DNA of 19,921 bases. It comes from Firmicutes bacterium CAG:460 (GTDB taxonomy: Bacteria; Bacillota_I; Bacilli_A; RF39; UBA660). Below the pieces are notes generated by a model that was not told where the DNA came from, searched no databases, and saw only the letters and a list, made by a program, of their open reading frames with translations. The translations under genes and the position numbers were made by a program. The stretch spans positions 1 through 19,921 of the forward strand of contig FR899745.1 of assembly GCA_000437355.1 (NCBI GenBank), written 5' to 3'. Of the stretch, positions 14,370-19,921 are shown one piece after another (the first letter of the stretch is position 1; every line of letters begins with the position of its first letter).

Positions 14370-15356
14370 ATGGGATTATTTGATAAATTAAAAAATATAA
14401 TAACTAGAAAAGAAGTTGAAGTAAAAAAAGATGAAACTGTAAAAAAATATGATGAAGGACTAGAAAAGTCAAGAAATGAGTTTGTGTCTAAATTAAGTAT
14501 GTTAGGTATAAAATATACAAAAATAAATGATGAATATTTTGATGAATTAGAAAATATCTTGATTATGGCTGATATTGGTGTTAATACTGTAATGGATTTT
14601 ATGGATAGATTAAGAAAAAGAGTAAAATCTGAAAATATTACAGATACTAAATATTTAAATGAAGTTATTGTTGATGAATTATTCATTATATATGTTAATA
14701 ATGAATCTATTACTGATAAAATTAATATGGCTGAAGATGGTCCAACTGTTATTTTGATGGTTGGTGTTAATGGAGTGGGTAAGACTACTACAATTGCTAA
14801 ACTTGCTTATAAGTATAAAAATGAAGGTAAAAAAGTAATGCTTGTTGCTGGAGATACTTTTAGAGCTGGTGCTGTTGAACAATTAAAAATTTGGGCGGAC
14901 AGAACAGATACATTATTTTATGGAAAAGAAAATATTGACCCAGCTGGTGTAATTTTTGATGGTCTTACAAAAGCTAAAGAAGAAAATGCTGATATTGTTT
15001 TAATTGATACAGCAGGAAGACTTCATAATAAAGTTAATTTAATGAAAGAACTGGAAAAAATAAATAAAGTAATTGGAAAAATAATTCCTAATGCTCCTCA
15101 TGAAACATTATTAGTAATTGATGCTACAACTGGTCAAAATGGAATTATGCAAGCTAAAGCTTTTAAAGAAATTACTAATATAACTGGTATTGTTTTAACT
15201 AAATTAGATGGTACTGCCAAGGGAGGAATTGTTCTTGCTATAAAAGAAGAAGTAAATATTCCTGTTAAATTTGTTGGACTTGGGGAAAAAATGACTGATT
15301 TAATTGCATTTGATATAGAAAATTATATCTATGGCTTATTTAAGGATTTGATGTAA
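14370..15356 (+). CDS. ftsY: Signal recognition particle receptor FtsY
   Basis: FtsY is the SRP receptor GTPase that docks ribosome-nascent chains carrying membrane proteins at the SecYEG translocon. This 328-residue protein has a short acidic/basic N-terminal region (~1-40), the four-helix N domain (~40-115) and the GTPase G domain. GTPase motifs are GVNGVGKT (132-139), DTFRAGA (162-168), DTAGR (213-217) and TKLD (277-280). The FtsY/Ffh signature TGQNGIMQAKAF (254-265) is also present, and the absence of a C-terminal methionine-rich M domain distinguishes it from Ffh. SD GGAGGT and ATG 14370 define the start. Its stop codon overlaps the ylxM start by one base (TAATG), so the two are coupled. 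Confidence 0.97.
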   Translation: MGLFDKLKNIITRKEVEVKKDETVKKYDEGLEKSRNEFVSKLSMLGIKYTKINDEYFDELENILIMADIGVNTVMDFMDRLRKRVKSENITDTKYLNEVIVDELFIIYVNNESITDKINMAEDGPTVILMVGVNGVGKTTTIAKLAYKYKNEGKKVMLVAGDTFRAGAVEQLKIWADRTDTLFYGKENIDPAGVIFDGLTKAKEENADIVLIDTAGRLHNKVNLMKELEKINKVIGKIIPNAPHETLLVIDATTGQNGIMQAKAFKEITNITGIVLTKLDGTAKGGIVLAIKEEVNIPVKFVGLGEKMTDLIAFDIENYIYGLFKDLM

Positions 15357-15655
15357 TGGAAGATTTTTTATATAATGGTGAATTGTTTGATATTTATGGA
15401 GCTTTGTTAAATGAATCTAATAAAAAGTTTTATAAATTATATTATGAAGAAAATTTAACATTACAAGAAATAGCTGATTTAGAAAACGTTTCTAAAAGTT
15501 ATGTTGGTAATATTATAAAGAAAACAAGTGAGAAATTAAAAGAATACGAAAGTGTTTTACATGTGTATGAAAATAAAAAACAACTTGAAAAGATTATGCT
15601 AAGTGATGATATCGAGTTGTTGAAAAATGAAATAAAAAAAATAATAGAGTTCTAA
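15356..15655 (+). CDS. ylxM: YlxM-family (UPF0122) helix-turn-helix protein linked to the SRP pathway
   Basis: A 99-residue protein of the YlxM/UPF0122 family. These small proteins have a sigma-70 region 4-like helix-turn-helix and are usually encoded beside ffh or ftsY; the streptococcal member is known to bind SRP components. The family pattern is clear: FYKLYYEENLTLQEIADL (residues 25-42) gives the first helices, VSKSYVGNIIKKTSEKL (45-61) the recognition-helix region, then YESVLHVYE. The ATG overlaps the ftsY stop (TAATG). In many Firmicutes the order is ftsY-ylxM-ffh, but here a carboxypeptidase gene follows and ffh is not in the window. Confidence 0.88.
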   Translation: MEDFLYNGELFDIYGALLNESNKKFYKLYYEENLTLQEIADLENVSKSYVGNIIKKTSEKLKEYESVLHVYENKKQLEKIMLSDDIELLKNEIKKIIEF

Positions 15656-15682
15656 TAAAAATTAATAATCATAATAATTAAT

Positions 15683-15688
15683 AAGGTG
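15683..15688 (+). promoter_or_regulatory. Ribosome binding site fixing the carboxypeptidase start
   Basis: AAGGTG lies 5 nt before ATG 15694. An in-frame GTG at 15688 overlaps this site and would spoil the basic start of the signal peptide (MKK), so 15694 is preferred. Confidence 0.6.
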
Positions 15689-15693
15689 TGTAT

Positions 15694-16854
15694 ATGAAAA
15701 AGATTTTATTAATTATTATGAGTTTTTTTGTTTTAAATCTAAGTGTTTTAGCTGAGGAAGATTTTGCTCCGAGTGCTAAAAGTGCCATTTTGGTGGATAA
15801 TTTATCTGGAAAAGTATTGTATGAAAAAAATGCTGATGAAAAATTAGCTCCGGCATCAATGACTAAGTTAGCTAGTATGTTAATTGTGATGGAAGCAATA
15901 GATAATGGTAATTTAAAATTAGAAGATAAAGTAACTATTAGTGAAGAAGCTGCCAATATGGGAGGTAGTCAAGTATTTTTACAAGCTGGAGAAGTCTACA
16001 CTGTTCATGATTTGCTTAAGAGTGTAGCTATAGCTAGTGGAAATGATGCAGTTGTTGCTTTAGCAGAAAAAGTTGGTGGTTCTGTAAGTGGTTTTGTTGA
16101 TATGATTAATAAAAGACTTAAAGAACTTGGAGCAACTAATACTAATTTTGTTAATCCCCATGGACTTGATGCAGAAGGACATTATTCTACCGCTAGAGAT
16201 ATGTCAATTATAGCTAGAGAACTTTTGAGGCACGAGAAAATTTTAGAATATACAAGTATTTATGAAGAATATTTAGAAAAAAATGATGGGTCAAGAATTT
16301 GGTTAGTTAATACTAATCGTTTAGTTAGATTTTATGATGGCGTTGATGGATTAAAAACTGGATTTACTAAAACAGCTGGTTATTGTTTAACTGCTACTGC
16401 TAAGAAAAATAATTTTAGACTTATATCTGTTGTAATGGGAGAAGATACTACTGAAAATAGAAGTAGTGATACTGTTAAAATGTTAAATTATGGTTTTAAT
16501 ACCTTTAAAATTAATATTATAAAGAAAAAGGGGGAATCTTTAGGTAAAGTAAGAGTTGAAAAAGGTAAGCAAGATTTTGCTAATATTGTTTTACTTAATG
16601 ATGCAACAGAAATATTAAAAAATACTGACCCTGTTTCAGAGTATAAATTTAATTTAAAAGTTGATAAAATTAAAGCTCCTTTAAAAATTGGTGATATAGT
16701 TGGTAGTGCAGAAATTATTGATAATGATGGAAATATTGTTGATGAAGTTGATGTAACTATTGATAAAGAAATTAAAAAAGCAAATATTTTGGATTATATG
16801 CTTAAAAATTTAAGAACTATTGGAGCAGGTAAAAGTTTATTAAAACAAAATTAA
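15694..16854 (+). CDS. dacA/dacF: D-alanyl-D-alanine carboxypeptidase (PBP5 / DacA-DacF family)
   Basis: A 386-residue secreted penicillin-binding protein that removes the terminal D-Ala from peptidoglycan stem peptides, limiting cross-linking. It begins with a signal peptide (MKK, hydrophobic core, likely cleavage after VLA at residue 20). The three active-site motifs of the SxxK hydrolases are present: SMTK (55-58, nucleophile S55), SGN (115-117) and KTG (221-223). The C-terminal beta domain (~265-355) and a final amphipathic helix (~360-386, ILDYMLKNLRTIG) match the membrane-anchoring tail of PBP5. The length is typical. It follows ylxM by 38 nt and may be co-transcribed with ftsY-ylxM. 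It ends in a strong hairpin. Its presence shows that the organism builds peptidoglycan. Confidence 0.95.
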   Translation: MKKILLIIMSFFVLNLSVLAEEDFAPSAKSAILVDNLSGKVLYEKNADEKLAPASMTKLASMLIVMEAIDNGNLKLEDKVTISEEAANMGGSQVFLQAGEVYTVHDLLKSVAIASGNDAVVALAEKVGGSVSGFVDMINKRLKELGATNTNFVNPHGLDAEGHYSTARDMSIIARELLRHEKILEYTSIYEEYLEKNDGSRIWLVNTNRLVRFYDGVDGLKTGFTKTAGYCLTATAKKNNFRLISVVMGEDTTENRSSDTVKMLNYGFNTFKINIIKKKGESLGKVRVEKGKQDFANIVLLNDATEILKNTDPVSEYKFNLKVDKIKAPLKIGDIVGSAEIIDNDGNIVDEVDVTIDKEIKKANILDYMLKNLRTIGAGKSLLKQN

Positions 16855-16880
16855 AAGCACATTTGAGTGCTTTTAATTTT
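16847..16880. terminator. Bidirectional terminator between the carboxypeptidase gene and trmL
   Basis: A perfect 14-bp inverted repeat (16847-16860 and 16867-16880) with a 6-nt loop ATTTGA and A/T-rich outer ends, giving a U run on both strands. The stop codons of both converging genes lie inside its two arms (16852-16854 and 16873-16875). Confidence 0.88.
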
Positions 16881-17391
16881 GATAATCTTCAATTTCTGTT
16901 TTAGATTTATGAGGTTCATCAAATAATAAACCAGTATAATTTCTTTGTCTTAAAGCTTCATATAACATTATTGCTACAGTATTTGATAAATTTAAAGACC
17001 TTACATTAGCAGTCATTGGCATTCTCATGCAATTATTAATGTGAGGTTTTAATATTTCTTTTGGAATTCCTGTTGATTCTTTACCAAATACAAAATAAAT
17101 ATTTTCATTAATATTTGAATAATCAAAACTTGAATGAGGTTTATGTCCATATCTTGTTAGAAAATAAAATGTTCCATTAGAATTTTTATCTAAAAAGTCT
17201 TGCCAATTTTCATAAACATACCATGTAAGTTTATCTATATAATTTACTCCACATCTTTTTAAGGTTGCATCATCAACTTTAAAACCAAGTGGTTTTATTA
17301 AGTGAAGGGTAGCTCCAACTGCTACACATGTTCTCATAATATTACCAGTATTTTGTGGTATTTCTGGTTCAAATAAAACAACATTTAACAT
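16873..17391 (-). CDS. trmL: tRNA (cytidine/uridine-2'-O-)-methyltransferase TrmL
   Basis: A 172-residue SPOUT-class methyltransferase of the TrmL (YibK/CspR) type. It methylates the ribose of the wobble base (position 34) in tRNA-Leu isoacceptors using S-adenosylmethionine. Motifs are EPEIPQNTGNIMR at the N-terminus (residues 8-20), FGKESTGIP (102-110), and the knot region RMPMTANVRSLNLSN (123-137) that binds the cofactor. The length is usual for this single-domain family. SD AAGGAGT lies just upstream of ATG 17391. It follows the thioredoxin-like gene, but a hairpin with a U run lies between them, so transcription may be partly separated. A tRNA-Leu gene, the class of its expected substrate, lies at the left edge of the window. 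Confidence 0.93.
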   Translation of the reverse strand: MLNVVLFEPEIPQNTGNIMRTCVAVGATLHLIKPLGFKVDDATLKRCGVNYIDKLTWYVYENWQDFLDKNSNGTFYFLTRYGHKPHSSFDYSNINENIYFVFGKESTGIPKEILKPHINNCMRMPMTANVRSLNLSNTVAIMLYEALRQRNYTGLLFDEPHKSKTEIEDYQN

Positions 17392-17406
17392 AATTTTACT
17401 CCTTTT

Positions 17407-17428
17407 AAAAAAGGTCTTTATTGACCTT
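17407..17428 (-). terminator. Terminator or attenuator between the thioredoxin-like gene and trmL
   Basis: On the minus strand AAGGTC (17428-17423) pairs with GACCTT (17416-17411) across a 6-nt loop, then continues in Ts to 17407. The stop codon of the thioredoxin-like gene lies inside the hairpin loop region, and the trmL ribosome binding site begins only a few bases downstream. Confidence 0.6.
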
Positions 17429-18005
17429 CATATCCATAAATGTCTAATAATTTTTGGAAATCACTAGCATTTATTGTGTTATTATCATATCTAGTTACAG
17501 TATCAACTATTTTACCATCTTTATAATATAAAATAATTGGTACTTTTTTTATTTTGTCAGTATTGAAAGCATTATTTAATCTATTTAAATAATTGTCTTC
17601 GTCCATAATATCAGAAACATTTAAATAGTAAAATGAATCATTTAATTTGTATTTATCTATTATTCTTTTAAGTCCGTTTTCTAAACTATAAGTACTTTTG
17701 TTGTTTGTGTAACTAATTAAAACAAAATACTCAGTAGGAGATTCTGCTAGAATTTGGTTAACTTCATCTAGATTTTTAATTTCTAGGCTAACTGTTCCAG
17801 ATTCTAGAAGATAACTTTTGCTTAATTTTTCTGTTTCTTTTACTTTATTAACCCTGTATCCGTAAAAGATTACAAGTATTAAACCTAAGATGATGGCACA
17901 AATAATTAAAATATTTTTTTGAGAAAATATATGTTTTGCACCTTCAACTTCTTTTACTTCTTCTTTGCTAATTTTTGGATTTGTATTCTTTTTTGTGTTT
18001 GCCAT
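17418..18005 (-). CDS. Membrane-anchored thioredoxin-fold protein lacking active-site cysteines
   Basis: A 195-residue protein with a charged cytoplasmic N-terminus (1-30), one transmembrane segment (~31-50) and an outside domain (~70-195). The outside domain looks like a thioredoxin fold: strand EYFVLISYT (92-100), a helix SLENGLKRIIDKY, strand FYYLNV, and KKVPIILYYKDGKIV (153-167) with the cis-proline position P156. Where thioredoxins have CxxC, this protein has TNNKST (100-105), and its only cysteine (C36) is inside the membrane segment, so it cannot act as a disulfide oxidoreductase. A scaffold or binding role is more likely. SD-like GGTG lies just upstream of ATG 18005. It is encoded 60 nt after ftsK. 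The fold assignment is by eye and moderately sure; the function is unknown. Confidence 0.75.
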   Translation of the reverse strand: MANTKKNTNPKISKEEVKEVEGAKHIFSQKNILIICAIILGLILVIFYGYRVNKVKETEKLSKSYLLESGTVSLEIKNLDEVNQILAESPTEYFVLISYTNNKSTYSLENGLKRIIDKYKLNDSFYYLNVSDIMDEDNYLNRLNNAFNTDKIKKVPIILYYKDGKIVDTVTRYDNNTINASDFQKLLDIYGYEGQ

Positions 18006-18065
18006 ATTACACCATACCTTTCATATTTATCTTATCATAAAAATTTACTTTTTTAAATCTTTTTC

Positions 18066-19921
18066 TTATTCTTCGACATCGTTTTTCTCTAACTTTACTA
18101 AAACTTCACGTGGTTTAGAACCATTTTGTGGTCCAACTATACCTCTAGCTTCTAGTAAATCCATCATTCTAGCAGCACGATTATAGCCAAATCTAAATCT
18201 TCTTTGAATTAAGGATGCACTAATCTTACCAGTTTGTATTGCAAATTCTACAACATCATTATAAGCATCATCATCATCTCCACCGACAGCAGAGTTGCCT
18301 GAACCACTTGAGGTATTTTGGCTAACGCTTTCAAATGCGGAATCATATTTAGCTGTTGCTTGATTTTTACAGTAATCAATTAATCTTTTAATTTCATTAT
18401 CATTTACGAAACAACCTTGAACTCTGGTTGGAGAACTTTCACCCATTGGGAAGTATAACATATCACCTTTACCTAGTAATCGTTCTGCACCTCTTTGGTC
18501 AAGTATTGTACGTGAGTCAATTTGTGATGCAACTGCAAAGGCAATACGTGATGGGATATTATTTTTAATTAATCCAGTGATAACATCTGTTGAAGGTCTT
18601 TGCGTTGCAACAATTAAGTGAATTCCGGCTGCACGAGCAAGTTGGGTAATACGAGTTATTGAATCTTCAACTTCTTTAGATGCAACAAGCATTAAATCTG
18701 CAAGTTCATCAATGATTACTACGATATAAGGCATTTTTGATTGTGGACTTTCAGGATGTTTTTTATTGTATTTTTCAATCATGTCATTATATCCAGTAAT
18801 GTTTTTAACTTCTTTATCACTAAATGTTTGAAATCTGTTATCCATTTCTGTAACAACTCTTTGTAGGGTAAGACTTGCTTTTTTAGGGTCACTTACTACT
18901 GGACATAGTAGGTGAGGTATACCATTATAATTTGTAAGTTCAACTTTTTTAGGGTCAACTAGAACAAGTTTTACTTCGGTTGGTTTATAACGCATTAGAA
19001 TTGATGCAATAATTCCATTGATACATACTGATTTACCTGAACCAGTAGAACCAGCAACTAAAAGGTGTGGCATCTTTGTTAAGTCAAATACTTTTGGTGT
19101 ACCCATTATATCTTTACCTAAAGCTGCACATATTTTAGCATCACTTTTTAAATTTTGTGGACTTTCAAGTACTTCTCTTAAAGTAACACTTGATATTGTA
19201 GGGTTTGGTATTTCTATACCAATAGTGCTTTTTCCTGGAATAGGAGCTTGAATTATAACATCTTTTGCAGCTAAAGCTAGAGCAATTTCTTTATCAATAT
19301 TTAAAATTCTACTAACCTTTGTTGCTGGTGGAACAGTAAGTTCATACTCTGTAACTGCTGGTCCAATATGAATTTCTACAACTTTTGCAGCTATTCCAAA
19401 GTCTTTTAAAACTCTTTCAAGTATTTCTTTGTTACTTTGAGTAAATGAAGTGTTATTTGTTTTCTTAGGTTTTAATGGGTCAAATATTTCACTAAATTTT
19501 GGTAAACGATAAAATCCTTCACTTTCAGCTTCTTCTTGTTTAGTGTTTTTTTCTAATGATTCTTCAACGATTGGTTTAGTTTTTAATTCTTCCATAGATG
19601 TAATAATTATTTTTTCTTTTTCTTCAGGTTTATTAGTTGGTATTTCTTTTATATCATCACTATTACTAATTGGTATTGCATCAATATTTTCTTGTTCATT
19701 TTTACTTTTTCTTTTAATCTTTATTAAACTGAATAACTTTTTAAATATGTTTGATAAATTAACATTGAATGTTAAAACTGATGCAAAGATTCCAAGTAAA
19801 ACTAAAATTACAATTGTTCCAGTTTTGCCAAATAAACCATAAAGTGCTGCAGTAAATAAGGCTCCGATAAAACCTCCACCAATTACAATTGTTGTAACTC
19901 CTGATGTATTTAAAGCATTTG
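18066..19921 (-). CDS. ftsK: DNA translocase FtsK/SpoIIIE (5' end beyond the window)
   Basis: FtsK/SpoIIIE is a hexameric, membrane-anchored ATPase that pumps DNA through the division septum. The visible 617 residues begin with transmembrane segments (~6-26 and ~28-46 of the visible part, GGGFIGALFTAALYG and ILVLLGIFASVLTF), then a charged linker and the motor domain. Motor motifs are Walker A GSTGSGKS (about 19052-19029), DPKKVEL, Walker B VVIIDELADL, and TQRPSTDVITG. The C-terminal winged-helix gamma domain (GYNRAARMMDLLEARGIVGP region) reads the orienting DNA sequences. An ATG at 19595 could be taken as a start, but the frame is open all the way to 19921 and encodes the membrane segments, so the gene runs off the right edge. 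It is first in the visible minus-strand block. Confidence 0.96.
   Translation of the reverse strand, partial: NALNTSGVTTIVIGGGFIGALFTAALYGLFGKTGTIVILVLLGIFASVLTFNVNLSNIFKKLFSLIKIKRKSKNEQENIDAIPISNSDDIKEIPTNKPEEKEKIIITSMEELKTKPIVEESLEKNTKQEEAESEGFYRLPKFSEIFDPLKPKKTNNTSFTQSNKEILERVLKDFGIAAKVVEIHIGPAVTEYELTVPPATKVSRILNIDKEIALALAAKDVIIQAPIPGKSTIGIEIPNPTISSVTLREVLESPQNLKSDAKICAALGKDIMGTPKVFDLTKMPHLLVAGSTGSGKSVCINGIIASILMRYKPTEVKLVLVDPKKVELTNYNGIPHLLCPVVSDPKKASLTLQRVVTEMDNRFQTFSDKEVKNITGYNDMIEKYNKKHPESPQSKMPYIVVIIDELADLMLVASKEVEDSITRITQLARAAGIHLIVATQRPSTDVITGLIKNNIPSRIAFAVASQIDSRTILDQRGAERLLGKGDMLYFPMGESSPTRVQGCFVNDNEIKRLIDYCKNQATAKYDSAFESVSQNTSSGSGNSAVGGDDDDAYNDVVEFAIQTGKISASLIQRRFRFGYNRAARMMDLLEARGIVGPQNGSKPREVLVKLEKNDVEE

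Noticed and set aside
15661..15682. AT-rich imperfect palindrome before the carboxypeptidase gene
   Set aside because: The repeat is partial and made only of A/T-rich words expected by chance in this genome; no operator can be supported.
18066..19595. ftsK as a complete gene starting at 19595
   Set aside because: The same frame stays open to the right edge and encodes the expected membrane segments, so the Met at 19595 is internal.
1..19921. Genetic code 4 (UGA as tryptophan), as in Mycoplasma
   Set aside because: All conserved genes are full length with TGG at every Trp and no internal TGA; in so AT-rich a genome a reassigned UGA would break many frames.
1..19921. CRISPR arrays, insertion sequences, attachment sites, replication origin
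   Set aside because: No regularly spaced direct repeats, transposase or integrase genes, or DnaA-box clusters were seen on reading either strand.

Overview
The window comes from an AT-rich, low-GC Gram-positive (Firmicutes/Bacilli-type) chromosome. It carries RNase Y, RNase J, FtsY-YlxM, an FtsK/SpoIIIE translocase and AAGGAGGTGAT-type ribosome binding sites. A secreted D-Ala-D-Ala carboxypeptidase shows that the cell makes peptidoglycan, so this is not a wall-less Mollicute. Every tryptophan in the full-length genes is TGG and only one gene stops with TGA, which fits the standard bacterial code (table 11). The gene set and very low GC recall uncultured gut Bacilli close to the Mollicutes/Erysipelotrichales (RF39-like), but that placement is inference.

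Left part (1-4289, + strand): the 3' end of a tRNA-Leu and its terminator are followed by a closely spaced set encoding an M32 carboxypeptidase, a CmpB-type membrane protein, a GT28 (MGDG synthase/UgtP-like) glycolipid glycosyltransferase, and a lone AAA+ module related to the first ATPase domain of ClpB/ClpC. Converging on it (minus strand, 4286-5617) is a LigD-related protein with the 3'-phosphoesterase and polymerase domains but no ligase domain. Divergent from that gene are a small ASCH-domain protein and then a tRNA-His with its own promoter and terminator.

Middle part (6275-12496, + strand): a nitroreductase and a CDF-type metal exporter; then rny (RNase Y) from a strong promoter; then a three-gene operon with 1-nt gaps encoding a membrane-anchored phosphodiester glycosidase (NAGPA domain), an unrecognised membrane-anchored extracellular protein, and a GT2 glycosyltransferase fused to a GtrA-like membrane domain. 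The operon looks like a cell-surface glycan module.

Right part (12498-19921): a bidirectional terminator separates the GT2 gene from rnjA (RNase J, minus strand). rnjA and ftsY diverge from back-to-back promoters. ftsY overlaps ylxM and is followed by the D,D-carboxypeptidase. A second bidirectional terminator leads to trmL, a thioredoxin-fold membrane protein without cysteines at the active-site position, and ftsK (running off the right edge), all on the minus strand.

The genes are mostly housekeeping: mRNA decay (rny, rnjA), membrane targeting (ftsY, ylxM), chromosome segregation (ftsK), wall and envelope (carboxypeptidase, GT28, GT2, phosphodiester glycosidase) and tRNA modification (trmL). 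The least ordinary items are the ligase-less LigD-like protein, the pore-loop-less Clp-like AAA protein, the tRNA-His carrying a G3-U70 pair, and the three-gene surface-glycan operon. I found no mobile element, CRISPR array, attachment site or origin. No gene-free stretch exceeds 300 bases.
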